Assembly (NCBI GenBank): GCA_911728435.2
Contig: OU452205.1
Span: 11,972,260 to 12,036,259 of the forward strand
Reading direction: 5' to 3'
From: Apoderus coryli
Lineage: Eukaryota; Arthropoda; Insecta; Coleoptera; Attelabidae
DNA length: 64,000 nucleotides
Numbering within the stretch: the first letter of the stretch is position 1; the number at the start of each line of letters is the position of its first letter. This document shows, one piece after another, positions 11,501 to 22,190 of the stretch. The translations under genes and the position numbers were made by a program. The notes below the pieces were generated by a model, which worked only from the letters and a program-made list of their open reading frames with translations, was not told the origin of the DNA and ran no database searches.

Positions 11501-12444
11501 TTAAGGTCAAGTTCTCCTATGGACTAGTTTTGACCTTGGACGAATTCTTCTGCTGAATTATCTGATTTCCGTGGAGTTCAAGATATGGATATGGAACCGA
11601 AGTGTAACCGTAACCACAGCTAAGTGCTAAATTTAAGCGACAAGTTTTCTTTAAAATTTTTTTTCTTTGTGTATATCTGCGATGCAGTCATAATCACCTT
11701 CAGTGAGATCATTTAATTTTGAAAATAATTTATAATTCACCTTCAGTGAAGTTCTCTTGTCAAGTATTTGCTATCAATTAAAGTTTGTTGGAAGTTTTCT
11801 AAACCATTCAGTTTGTCCTTACAATTTTTTTTTCCTTTAGGTTATTGAATTGAATATTTGAATACCTATATATAGATACTTGTATAGTGACTGAGTTGTG
11901 AGTCGTAAAGCGGTGCACTGTTTCATGATAGATCTCAGATCCAGGCGAGACAAATAACTTTTGTAAAAGAGAATATATTTTAGGAAACCATTGCAAATTC
12001 TTGGGCCCATGTGGGTGATTATTTTTTTTATATTATAGTAATTAATACTTTTTAATAGTTAACTTTATTTTTTTATCTTACCGAAATATACGGTTAAGGA
12101 CTATTTTTTTTTTATTTAAAATTTCTTGTTTCCTTTTGAGCCTGTTTATCGTCACTTGGCTATGGTTTATATTTCCCCAGAATTAAATCGGTGCCCTCGG
12201 TGAGAATTGAAATATTGGCGCCCTAAAATATTTAACTGTTTTTGTGGTAATTAAATATTAATTGCTCACTCCCATTCTCCACTGTCTAAAAGCTAGACCG
12301 CTGTGCCACCGACGCATCTTGGCCCTCAATTCAGATAGAACAGGTGAGATAAATTTTAGGTTTTGTTATTAAATTCCTTAGTGACGATTTTGTGTTTGTG
12401 TTGATATATATATATTATTAACTGATAAAAATTTAAACGCCACA
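8502..12444 (+). repeat. 5' LTR of element 1 (3943 bp)
   Basis: Bounded by TG...CA and repeated at 17330-21271. No convincing protein is encoded; the longest frame inside (9315-9809) lacks known motifs and is probably fortuitous. A polyadenylation-type AATAAA lies at about 10115. Two sequences near the 3' end resemble parts of a tRNA on the minus strand (see 12188-12312). The length is several times that of most Ty3/gypsy LTRs. Confidence 0.9.
12188..12312 (-). other. tRNA-like remnant antisense in the LTR
   Basis: On the minus strand there is a perfect match to the pol III A-box pattern (TGGCACAGCGG, about 12299-12309) and, about 90 bases further, TTTCAATTC, close to a B-box. The ends TCGGTG and CACCGA (12188-12193 and 12307-12312) could pair like an acceptor stem. 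A normal tRNA would be about 50 bases shorter, so it is at best a tRNA or SINE remnant with an insertion. The copy in the right LTR is at 21015-21139. Confidence 0.25.
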
Positions 12445-12447
12445 TTT

Positions 12448-12465
12448 TGGCGCCCAACGTGGGGC
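12448..12465 (+). promoter_or_regulatory. Primer-binding site, tRNA-Lys type
   Basis: TGGCGCCCAACGTGGGGC starts three bases after the left LTR. It matches the 18-nt primer site used by retroviruses primed by the Lys-1,2 tRNA isoacceptor. It is where minus-strand DNA synthesis would start. Confidence 0.85.
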
Positions 12466-12836
12466 CTCTTTTCATTAAAAGAAACGAACTGTCATTGTGA
12501 CAGGTGTTGTATTTTTGATTGTATCCAGGGTTAATCATTTTTATTTGATAGTTTAACTCATTTTTGGGTGCTTTTGTGGGTTATTTTGATATCTGTCATT
12601 TTGACAGGTTTGCGAATTTGATTGCATTTTGATTTTCTTGATATTGTACACGATTTTGAGTGTACCCGAATTTTTTTTTGACAACCCCGGATTTGATGAT
12701 TTACATTGGTTAATTTTGAAATTTTGACATTTTTGAATGTATAGCAATTAAACTGATATTGAGTATTTTATTATTGATCATTTAACTTACTATTTTACGT
12801 GCTTATTATCACCATCGGTCAATAAATTTATACGCC

Positions 12837-14168
12837 ATGTCTCGTAAGATGCTCGTTAATAGACTGAGCTCAGATGAGCTAGAATATGAAGTAAGGATAC
12901 GTGGTATCGCGACTGGAACCGTGGAGCAGATGCGTTCGAGTTTGTCGGCTGCTGTGCGACTAGAAAGTGCGGGTGATAGCATTACTTATCCCGATTACCC
13001 ATTTTTATTCGAGGAGGATTGTACGGCAATTGAGATAAAGTTTACTTACTTGTCTGATAAGGTTCAGGGATTTTCTGATTCTATAAGAAGCAACGACTTC
13101 AAGAAGTTGGAATCTAAGTTAGCTCATGTGCTGCATCGAATCGAAAATTCTAAGCCCACCCAAGTTGAAGAAAAACAGAAGAAATCGGAGTTGTTGGCTA
13201 AATGTTTGGAGTTGATGGGGAAATTGATGGAATCTGCTGAGCAATATGATAAGGTCACGGTACCAGTACCGCCAGCTTTGAATCTTCTGGAAAATGTTGT
13301 GGAAGAGCGACTGCACCAAGGACTTCAGAATGCTCCAGCATCCTCGACCCATAATATAAGTAACACAAACAATAACTCTGTTGTTCCCTCGACTTCGTTT
13401 AAGCCCGTGTTACCCAGTAAATGGGGTCTTAAATTTTCCGGGGATAGAAAATGTTTATCTTTGAATGCTTTCTTAGACCAAGTTCAAGAACTTTCCCGCG
13501 CGAGACACGTTTCTAAGGATCTTCTTTTGGATTGCGGAATTGACTTATTTTCTGGACCCGCCTACACTTTTTATAGAGCAAATCGAGAAACTGTTAACAC
13601 CTGGGATCAGTTTGTTCAGTTATTGCGAGAGGAATATCAGCCGGATAATTATACGACGAAGCTTTTTGATGAAATCAAGAGACGGACACAAGGAGCTGAC
13701 GAAAGTGTTGGTCAATATTTTGCAGTTATGTCGGAGTTCTTTAAACGGTTGAATTGTCCTATGTCTGAAGAAGCTAAACTGGAAATTTTGTCAAATAATG
13801 TGCTTCCATTCTACCAGGAACGACTTGCTTTGCGAGACGATGTAAGTTCGGTGCAGGAATTGAGAGACGTACTTAAGAAAATGGAGAAGAGACGAATTGG
13901 AGCTCAGAACTATGTTGGTCCTTCGAGGAAAAATTGTTTGGAACCTGACCTGGCTTACGTCGAGACTTCGAGTGAGTTGGTAACTGTGAGTGACGTTGCT
14001 ATTCCTAAGGAGAAGGAACGCTTGTGTTACAAGTGTAATCAACCCGGTCATCTAGCCAGAGGATGTTTGTCTAATAGGCTCACCTGTTATAAATGTGGAA
14101 AGGAAGGTTTTACCGTGAGGAATTGCCCTAATTGTAACCGGTCGGGAAACGGACGTCGACGCCAATAG
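12837..14168 (+). CDS. gag: Gag polyprotein of LTR element 1
   Basis: A 443-residue capsid/nucleocapsid precursor. Residues about 195-335 form a Retrotrans_gag-like capsid block (KFSGDRKCLSLNAFLDQV, then TWDQFVQLLREEYQP and ESVGQYFAVMSEFF). The N-terminal 150 residues are helical and charged. Zinc knuckles lie at the C terminus: the first, residues about 397-410, is a normal CX2CX4HX4C. The second, about 417-430, has Phe in place of the His, and a further CPNC follows. The ATG at 12837 is preceded by a leader of about 390 bases after the LTR. The end overlaps pol: a GGGAAAC slip site in the Gag frame lies 18 bases before the stop. The frame is intact. Gag assembles the cytoplasmic particle in which reverse transcription occurs. 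Confidence 0.9.
   Translation: MSRKMLVNRLSSDELEYEVRIRGIATGTVEQMRSSLSAAVRLESAGDSITYPDYPFLFEEDCTAIEIKFTYLSDKVQGFSDSIRSNDFKKLESKLAHVLHRIENSKPTQVEEKQKKSELLAKCLELMGKLMESAEQYDKVTVPVPPALNLLENVVEERLHQGLQNAPASSTHNISNTNNNSVVPSTSFKPVLPSKWGLKFSGDRKCLSLNAFLDQVQELSRARHVSKDLLLDCGIDLFSGPAYTFYRANRETVNTWDQFVQLLREEYQPDNYTTKLFDEIKRRTQGADESVGQYFAVMSEFFKRLNCPMSEEAKLEILSNNVLPFYQERLALRDDVSSVQELRDVLKKMEKRRIGAQNYVGPSRKNCLEPDLAYVETSSELVTVSDVAIPKEKERLCYKCNQPGHLARGCLSNRLTCYKCGKEGFTVRNCPNCNRSGNGRRRQ
14144..14150 (+). promoter_or_regulatory. -1 ribosomal frameshift heptamer GGGAAAC (element 1)
   Basis: In the Gag frame the bases read G GGA AAC, a perfect X XXY YYZ slip heptamer (as used at the gag-pro junction of some simian retroviruses). 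The -1 frame is closed by a TAA just upstream (about 14132), so a shift must happen in this short overlap, and the heptamer is its obvious site. Nine bases downstream, CGCCAAT (14160-14166) can pair with ATTGGTG (14177-14183, one G-U). ATTGGTG can alternatively pair perfectly with CACCAAT (14211-14217), so a switching or knotted stimulator is possible. Confidence 0.8.
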
Positions 14169-17100
14169 TTGGTCGCATTGGTGTTGACACTACTACGACT
14201 AATAAATTCACACCAATTTTAAACTTTATTCTAGAGCATGCCAATCATGATGAAAGACCTTACCTGGAAATTGACATTCTCGGGAAGACATTATTGGGAC
14301 TTCTTGATAGTGGCGCTAGTCGCACTTTTCTTGGAGGCAAAGGATGGAATATTGTATCTAGACTGAGCTTGCCCTTGGATGTATCGAGGGCGGTTCAATG
14401 CACTGTGGCGAATGGTCAAATTTGTAGTAGTATTGGAACCTGTACTCTTCCAATGGCTTTGAAGGGTAGAGTAAGGTTAATTGACGCTGTTGTTGTGCCG
14501 GAATTGCCACATGTATTGATATTGGGCCTTGACTTTTGGAAAAGTATGGGTGTAGTTCCTGATTTGAGACAAGATGAATGGAAGTTTGCTAGTTTTGACG
14601 AGGTTTGTGCTATTGAAGATACTGAGGAGGTACTTACTGATGCAGAGAACCAGAAACTTCGTGATTTGATAAATGCCAATAACGGACTTATGTCTAAGAA
14701 TTTAGGATGTACGAATTTGACCGAGCATGTAATTGTTACCAACGCTGAACCAATTAAACAACGATATTACAGAGTTTCTCCAATAATGCAAGCTTACATA
14801 GATGAAGAGCTAAATGAACTTCTGGCTCAAGGTATAGTGAGGAAATCTAGAAGCCCTTGGTCATCTCCGATCGTGATGGTTAAAAAGAAGGGAACGGAAA
14901 AATGGCGGATGTGTATCGACTATAGAAAACTTAATAAAGTAACGGAACGCGACAGTTACCCACTTCCTTTAGTAGCCGATACCCTTGATAAGCTGCGTAA
15001 TGCCAAATATATTTCCAGTATGGATATAAAGTCTGCTTATTATCAAGTCCCCATGAGCGAATCCTCTATACCTTTGACAGCTTTTACTGTTCCTAGCCGT
15101 GGCTTGTACGAGTTCACGAGAATGCCTTTCGGGCTGCATAATGCCCCGGCTACTTGGCAAAGGTTGATTGATAGAGTTCTGTCTGATTTAGAGCCTTTTG
15201 TCTTTGTATATTTGGACGATGTTGTGATTGTTACCGATACATTTGCCAAGCATCTGGAGGTTTTGGAGACGGTTTTTGAACGATTACGGGAGGCCAGATT
15301 AACCGTGAGTATAGATAAATGCCAATTTTGTAGGCCACAGTTAAAATATTTGGGATATGTTGTGGATAAAAATGGTCTGCATGTTGACCCGGACAAGGTT
15401 GGAGCTATGTTGGATCTACCTGTCCCAAGAACTGTCAAGGAGGTACGTAGAATTGTTGGAACGTTCAGCTGGTACCGGCGTTTCGTCCCGGATTTTTCAA
15501 CGGTTATTGCCCCAATCACTGCGCTTCTTCGTAAGTCAAATAAGTTCATATGGACTCCGGAGTGTGACCTTGCGTTTCAAAAAATAAAGGAATGCCTAGT
15601 GCAGGCACCGGTTCTGAGCTGTCCTGATTACTCACTACCATTTACGATCTCTACGGATGCTTCAGGATACGGAATTGGCGCCGTGTTATCACAATTGCAC
15701 CCGGAAGACGGAGAAAAGGTCATATGTTATTTATCTAGGTCCTTGACTAGACAGGAGCGAAATTATAGCACGACAGAGAGGGAATGTCTGGCGGTTCTCT
15801 GGGCGGTTGAGAGGCTTCGATGCTATGTTGAAGGTGTACCATTCACCGTAATCACAGACCACTACAGCTTGGTGTGGCTTCAAAAGTTGAAAGAGCCTAC
15901 TGGAAGACTTGCGAGATGGGCTGTTAAGATGCAACAGTTTGACTTCCAGATCATCCACAGGAAGGGAAAAGACATGGTTGTTCCCGACACTTTGTCCAGG
16001 TCTGTTCCTATGTTGGACTCAGTTGTTCCCAATGTTGTTCCAGAGCCTAATATTGTTCAGGATAAGTGGTACAATAAGATGGCTGCACAAGTTGAGAGGG
16101 ATCCTTTGAGGTTTGGTTCATGGAGAGTTTCTGGAGGTGTGCTGTTTAAGTATGTAAAGCAACCCTACCCCGAATTGTCTAAGAGTTCTGATTTTTGGAA
16201 GGAGGTAGTACCGAAGGAGAGGCGACGTGAAGTTATGTCGAATGCGCATGATCCGCCATTAGCGGCACATGTTGGACAGTACAAAACACTGGCTAGAATA
16301 GTGGAAAGATTCTACTGGCCTAAGATGAAACAAGACATCGCTAATTATATCCGGAGATGTAAAATCTGTTTGGCACATAAGTCCAATAACAAACAGACAG
16401 CAGACAAAATGGTAACACATTCCAAGCCTGATCGACCTTGGCAATTGATTTCCGCGGACCTTCTTGGACCTCTGCCGAGATCATCAAAGGGAAACTGTTA
16501 TATATTGGCTGTGACTGATTATTTTAGCAAGTTTTCATTGGTTTTTCCGCTAAGAGATGCGAAGACTCCCGCTATTGTTAAGCGTATGGAAGAAGAAGTG
16601 TTTTTACTCTTTGGGGTTCCGAAACATATATTGGTTGATAACGGACCGCAGTTTAGAGGACGCGAATTTCAAAAATTGGCTAATAAGTATAATGTCAGAA
16701 TTAAATACAATGCTTATTATAACCCTAGGGCCAATCCAACAGAACGTTTTAATAGAATTATAAAAACGATGATATCGATATATGTTAAGGACAATCACAA
16801 GAAGTGGGACGCGAATTTACAGGAATTGGCTTGCGCTGTTCGCACGTCGAGACATGAGGTTACTCAGTTAACCCCATATTTTGTTAATTTTGGTAGAAAC
16901 ATGTGTTTGTCGGGAGATGATTATGCTGAGCGAACAATTGAAGAGATTGAAGATGGTACTCAGACTGGGGATACGACAAGAAATGAGGCATTTAAGAAGA
17001 TGTTTACCGATGTGAAGGCGAGACTTTTGAAGGCGGGATGTGACGGTGTTAACAAATACAACTTGAGGAAAAGGCATGAGGAATATGTTTCCGGCCAACT

Positions 17101-17296
17101 TGTGTGGAAAAGAAATTTTGTTTTGTCCGATGCAACTAGGAATTTTTCTAGCAAATTAGCCCCAAAGTATGTGGGACCTTTTAGAATTTGTAGACGCGTG
17201 TCACCATGGACATACCAGCTGGAAAATTTACAGGGCCAACCTTTGGAGGGAACCTGGCATATACGACATTTAAAGTCCGATTGTTTAGAAAATTAA
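14150..17296 (+). CDS. pol: Pol polyprotein of LTR element 1 (by -1 frameshift)
   Basis: The -1 frame stays open from the slip site to the TAA at 17294-17296; no ATG is needed. Domains in order: aspartic protease with DSGAS (about 14306); RT with the IDYRKLNK block and YLDD (catalytic Asp codons about 15215-15220); RNase H with TDASGYGIG (about 15656) and the TERE block; integrase with an HHCC zinc region (HDPPLAAHVG, then CKICLAHK, about 16246-16380). The D,D,E core has Asp at about 16457, Asp in DNGPQF at about 16637 and Glu about 35 residues later at 16742. A GPY/F-type end follows (KYVGPFRI). There is no chromodomain and no env. All key catalytic residues are present and the frame is unbroken. 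The ORF counted from the TTG at 14294 would miss the protease N terminus. Confidence 0.9.
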   Translation, partial: RTSTPIVGRIGVDTTTTNKFTPILNFILEHANHDERPYLEIDILGKTLLGLLDSGASRTFLGGKGWNIVSRLSLPLDVSRAVQCTVANGQICSSIGTCTLPMALKGRVRLIDAVVVPELPHVLILGLDFWKSMGVVPDLRQDEWKFASFDEVCAIEDTEEVLTDAENQKLRDLINANNGLMSKNLGCTNLTEHVIVTNAEPIKQRYYRVSPIMQAYIDEELNELLAQGIVRKSRSPWSSPIVMVKKKGTEKWRMCIDYRKLNKVTERDSYPLPLVADTLDKLRNAKYISSMDIKSAYYQVPMSESSIPLTAFTVPSRGLYEFTRMPFGLHNAPATWQRLIDRVLSDLEPFVFVYLDDVVIVTDTFAKHLEVLETVFERLREARLTVSIDKCQFCRPQLKYLGYVVDKNGLHVDPDKVGAMLDLPVPRTVKEVRRIVGTFSWYRRFVPDFSTVIAPITALLRKSNKFIWTPECDLAFQKIKECLVQAPVLSCPDYSLPFTISTDASGYGIGAVLSQLHPEDGEKVICYLSRSLTRQERNYSTTERECLAVLWAVERLRCYVEGVPFTVITDHYSLVWLQKLKEPTGRLARWAVKMQQFDFQIIHRKGKDMVVPDTLSRSVPMLDSVVPNVVPEPNIVQDKWYNKMAAQVERDPLRFGSWRVSGGVLFKYVKQPYPELSKSSDFWKEVVPKERRREVMSNAHDPPLAAHVGQYKTLARIVERFYWPKMKQDIANYIRRCKICLAHKSNNKQTADKMVTHSKPDRPWQLISADLLGPLPRSSKGNCYILAVTDYFSKFSLVFPLRDAKTPAIVKRMEEEVFLLFGVPKHILVDNGPQFRGREFQKLANKYNVRIKYNAYYNPRANPTERFNRIIKTMISIYVKDNHKKWDANLQELACAVRTSRHEVTQLTPYFVNFGRNMCLSGDDYAERTIEEIEDGTQTGDTTRNEAFKKMFTDVKARLLKAGCDGVNKYNLRKRHEEYVSGQLVWKRNFVLSDATRNFSSKLAPKYVGPFRICRRVSPWTYQLENLQGQPLEGTWHIRHLKSDCLEN

Positions 17297-17312
17297 TCGG
17301 GTTAATTTTCTT

Positions 17313-17327
17313 CAAGCAAGGGGGGAA
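17313..17327 (+). promoter_or_regulatory. Polypurine tract (element 1)
   Basis: CAAGCAAGGGGGGAA lies directly before the right LTR and about 20 bases after the pol stop. It is the expected plus-strand primer. Confidence 0.75.
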
Positions 17328-17329
17328 TT

Positions 17330-20300
17330 TGTAACGTTTCAAAAACGTACAAAGTAATTTTAACACATTTTTATTATTTGACTGATTAACAATACTTACA
17401 GTTTATAAATCCCTAATAATAATTGTTTTACTATCCGGATATACTATACCATCTGCTCGTGTATGCCTTTTGCCTTTTATGTCGTTCGTTATTAGCAAGG
17501 AAACTGTTTAGTCCTGACCTGCACATGGTTGTTTACTAATGTTGCCCTTATTCTGTGTTTCTATAATGTCAGACACCTGTAATGTTTAGATCTGTTTAAT
17601 TATGAGTTGATTTCTGTATAGAAAGTACTTACTTGTTTTGATATGGCCCTCGTAATTGGAATTTTGAGTATGGAGTGTGCTTCCATGGGTTTTTCTTGAG
17701 GTTGATGGCACGGATGTGCTTTATTCGGTAATTAGGGTAATAAGTCAGGTTCATACCGTAGTTTTGTTGTACCTGCTGGGTGGGATCTTAACTTACGCTG
17801 GAGATATTCTGTATAGTGAACATCTCTAAGCTGAAAATAGGCGGTCATCTGTCCTGTAAGAGATTGAGGAATAACGTTACGATACAGTCCATCGTATCGC
17901 GTTGTTCTGTATGCTACTATACTCACCTATTTTGTGTGTTGTTGTCATGTTTCTTTTTGGTTGGTTTGTTTCGTTGGTTGTCACTGGTCCTTGTTCGTTC
18001 TCCTGAATTTTCGGCTCTCGGGCGGCAGGTGCTCTCGGGTCTTCAAGGGCTGCCTTCAATGGTGAGGTTCTTTGGAAGGGTGGTCGACGGGGGGTGGTAT
18101 CTGGCGAACCATTGAGGGAGTGGTTCTAGTCTATTAGACCGGATGGTGACGCTGGGTGCCACTACTGCGATTCACCTGAGCTCCACTGGATCGTCGGCGA
18201 GGAGATCGGGGCAGTGTCGTTCGATGGGAACACCCGCTCCTGTTTTTGTTTTGGAACAAGCGATTAGTGGCTCCGTCTTTCCTTTTTCTTTCCTATCTTG
18301 TGATGTCTATCTTTTCTTTTCTTTATTTTGGTTAATTCGTTCGGCGGGAGGGTACTGTTGTGTGGAAAAGTTGAACTTTCGGGTAGGAGTTGTCCCTGCG
18401 AAAGACTTCCTGGGATATGCGACCGGAGGGTATATGAACGAGGCTTTCCGCTGCTTAATTCGGCTTGCGCAACATATACCTAATCTCATTCTATCTTTCA
18501 AGAGATCACTAACCTGGTTGTATGTCTCTGAGTGGCCGATGTCGAGATCCGCACTCAAGGGGAAGTTCTGGACCACGCACTCTTACTGTGACTGGACACA
18601 ACGGCGATGGTGTCCTCGCGTTGAAACTTTATGTTAGATTTAAGGTTTCAGTATGGCATATACTATAATTATGCTGGGTAATCTTCGTGGACACCCTGGA
18701 CTTGTTCTTAAAACCACACAGTTGTATAGTTTACTATGCACTATTTGTTTATTCCCGGACGTGACCCAGAATAATAGCACTACGTTAGTGTTATGTTCTA
18801 CTCGATTGTGTAACTCTTCCGTATAGACAGACTGTATGAGTGTTTCCATAATCTCTGTCTATGTTTTTTTCCCGATTTTGGACATTTTGGTTGTGGTATT
18901 ATTATCATATTAACTGGTAACAATTTATAGATATTATTAACTCAATAAAAGGTTATGGTTATTATTCATTTATTGTTGAAAACTCAGCTGTTCATGGTCC
19001 TGTGTTGCCATCGATCTTAAGACGAACTTGCGTAATGAATTATTTAACTTTTCCGTTTATAGCGAGTAGTGCAGTTTCCTAGTGTTATTCTGTTACTGTT
19101 TTATTGGAAAGTATGTAATTACACTTATCACCGGGTTATTCTATTCGAGTTCTATTAAGCTTATAACAGTAGCGGTATTCAACTGGCAACTCTGCGATAG
19201 TGTTGTACCCGGTCTGGCACGTTGCCTGGCTCCAAGCTGGATGTTGTCAAGTTTCACCATGAAGGAAATTGTACGAACTGGGTTTCAGTGGAAATGCTTT
19301 TGGCAGTGGTTGTTCTTGAGTGTTTCAGTCAGACTTTAGTACCTGGACTTTTGAGGTTATATTAATGTATGATTCGAGAGTGATTTCGTATTTCCGAGCG
19401 TCCTTGGTTATGACGGGAATATTCAGGGAGTAATTACTTACAATCTGGCAAGCGCGAAACAGCGTGTGATTTATTGGTTGCCTACCATTGGGACCTGCTC
19501 GTTATATTATTGCTAATGGATATTGCGCAGGCTTGTTTCGTGATTATTGATTTTCGAACAAAGTAAGATACATAGAGGTTTTCCGTGTGAGGAACCCGGA
19601 GAACAATATTTAGAGTTCTTTCTTGGTAGGGAGGTCCAATAACAGTACGAGTTTAAGCTATTGCGTTTCAGTATAGTTTTGGCAAGTTGAGAGATAAGTG
19701 GTACTTATAGTTTTACTCAATGGCGTAACTAAACGTGGTGGAAAATAGATGGTGATGCGAATCTACCTTAGTTAAAGGGATATACACCACGTTTATGTAA
19801 CCCAAAGTATTGAAGCTGGTTTTTGGTTGTTATTGAACATCGTACGATTGATGGTTCAATAATGTTGATATGTAAAGGCTGAGATACGACTTCCGTTGTG
19901 AGGGATATAGACGCCATCTTGTAGTGGAACACTCTCGACTTGGTAAGGAACTTTTGTTGAGTTATGTTTTCTGATTTTGACCGGCTGAATTATGTTTCAT
20001 AGCCAACTGTATTCACTGGGACTGCTGTGGAATTCACATCCAACTATAGACTATGGTTTGACCGTAGTAAGGGTATTTTTGGTTACTGTGGACTGAAACT
20101 ACGCAGTTGTGTTTGGGAAAAAAAACCCTCAATGTAACGAGGTAGGAATTTAATTTTAACGAAATTGATATAGTAAATTTGGAATTTCTCTAATAATACT
20201 GTGTGAGTAATTGAGTTTTCTTTCTTTCTCTCACAGGGTTTTTTTTTATGGTTTTTTATGGGCTTTTATTCTATGGTTCTTTTTATGGATTTGTTTTTAT

Positions 20301-21271
20301 GGTTGATTTTTGAGAAGTGGATTTTCCCTTAAGGTCAAGTTCTCCTATGGACTAGTTTTGACCTTGGACGAATTCTTCTGCTGAATTATCTGATTTCCGT
20401 GGAGTTCAAGATATGGATATGGAACCGAAGTGTAACCGTAACCACAGCTAAGTGCTAAATTTAAGCGACAAGTTTTCTTTAAAATTTTTTTTCTTTGTGT
20501 ATATCTGCGATGCAGTCATAATCACCTTCAGTGAGATCATTTAATTTTGAAAATAATTTATAATTCACCTTCAGTGAAGTTCTCTTGTCAAGTATTTGCT
20601 ATCAATTAAAGTTTGTTGGAAGTTTTCTAAACCATTCAGTTTGTCCTTACAATTTTTTTTTCCTTTAGGTTATTGAATTGAATATTTGAATACCTATATA
20701 TAGATACTTGTATAGTGACTGAGTTGTGAGTCGTAAAGCGGTGCACTGTTTCATGATAGATCTCAGATCCAGGCGAGACAAATAACTTTTGTAAAAGAGA
20801 ATATATTTTAGGAAACCATTGCAAATTCTTGGGCCCATGTGGGTGATTATTTTTTTTATATTATAGTAATTAATACTTTTTAATAGTTAACTTTATTTTT
20901 TTATCTTACCGAAATATACGGTTAAGGACTATTTTTTTTTATTTAAAATTTCTTGTTTCCTTTTGAGCCTGTTTATCGTCACTTGGCTATGGTTTATATT
21001 TCCCCAGAATTAAATCGGTGCCCTCGGTGAGAATTGAAATATTGGCGCCCTAAAATATTTAACTGTTTTTGTGGTAATTAAATATTAATTGCTCACTCCC
21101 ATTCTCCACTGTCTAAAAGCTAGACCGCTGTGCCACCGACGCATCTTGGCCCTCAATTCAGATAGAACAGGTGAGATAAATTTTAGGTTTTGTTATTAAA
21201 TTCCTTAGTGACGATTTTGTGTTTGTGTTGATATATATATATTATTAACTGATAAAAATTTAAACGCCACA
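17330..21271 (+). repeat. 3' LTR of element 1 (3942 bp)
   Basis: Copy of 8502-12444; same ends, same embedded small frames. The only difference I located is one T fewer in the run at about 20932. It ends CCACA, followed by the AATT target duplication. The antisense tRNA-like segment is repeated at 21015-21139. Confidence 0.9.
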
Positions 21272-22190
21272 AATTTCTCAGTTTCGCTGTCACTGTCGGA
21301 TGAGATTTTTGCATTAGTTTTAGTTGTTTTGCGTTTTTTTCTTTTTTCCAATGCATTCTGCTCTTATAGTATCATTCTTTGTTGTTCTTTCTCCAGTCGC
21401 ACTTTTTTCTTTTCTGTTTCTCTTCCAAGCATTTTTCTTTTTTTCCAATTTTTTCCTTTCGTATTCCTGCCAATCTTCAGACACAATAACCGCTGGTATT
21501 TTTTCTTTAGGTTTCTTCGTTAACTTTTTTTTTCTTCAGGTAGCGTTTTCCAAAATAATACCTTTTTAAATGGAGTTGGAACATGTAGCTATTTTTGTTA
21601 TCTAAAGTTTTGTCAGTCTTTTGCAATGTAGGCGCAACATCCTCTTCTTGATTTTCCTGTATTGAACTTGTATTCTCGTCTGATGGCTGTGCTTCCTGGT
21701 TGGATGTTTCAATACATGGAGTTTGGAATTGGAAAAGAGGTGTTTTCTAACAAGGAGGTGTTTGAAAATACATCTAAATTCAAATCTTCAGCGGTCATAT
21801 TTATATCACTCTCGTCTAAAACGTTTAAAAGTGAGGAATTTTCATCTGTCAAACCCAGAACTTCTTTGGTTTTAGTCAACTCGCTCAATAAATCTATTTC
21901 TACTTCCCTGTCTAGCTCTACTGTCAGTTGTATAACATTGTTTGACTCAGGCTCCTGATTTTTTTCTTGATCTGATCTGAACTGTATATCTGTATTCTCA
22001 TAATCAGAATATTTTATGCGATTTCGTTAAATGTTGCCAAAAGTAGAATAGATTTGTATCCTCAACATCTCCTTTCCATGTGGCCTCTGAAGATTTGAAT
22101 GCTGCCATTTTATCTTTATGCTTTTCGAAGAAAACCAAAAATAATTCTGGAGGAGTCAAGTCAAAGCAAGAAATTGTCACCATATTTATA
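21272..22190 (-). pseudogene. pogo/jerky-like transposase, central-to-C-terminal part
   Basis: Continues 8256-8501 across LTR element 1. Read on the minus strand from high to low coordinates: a weakly conserved block with DLTPPELFLVFFEKH (about 22170), acidic linkers (VIQLTVELDREVEIDLL), TPFKKVLFWKTLPEE (about 21575), then IPAVIVSEDWQEYERKKLE, a long Lys/Glu coiled-coil and SSDSDSETEKL just before the insertion. This order (TPFKK..LFW, P-A/S-V...W, basic coiled coil, acidic Ser, GDYVxVKY) is the C-terminal region of insect pogo/jerky-like DDE_1 transposases. Frameshifts and stops are frequent. The catalytic DDE core is not seen further upstream. Confidence 0.65.

Larger units (their letters stand above)
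8502..21271 (+). mobile_element. LTR element 1: complete Ty3/gypsy retrotransposon, 12.8 kb
   Basis: The two LTRs (8502-12444 and 17330-21271) begin TGTAACG and end CCACA. They are flanked by the 4-bp duplication AATT (8498-8501 and 21272-21275). Order inside: primer-binding site, gag, -1 frameshift site, pol (protease, RT, RNase H, integrase), polypurine tract. This is the Ty3/gypsy order. No env-like frame follows pol. The LTRs read the same wherever I compared them, including every small reading frame in them, except for one base in a T run (10 T at about 12104, 9 T in the other copy). That implies a recent insertion. The LTRs make up over 60% of the element, which is exceptional. It was probably competent for transposition when it inserted. 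Confidence 0.92.
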
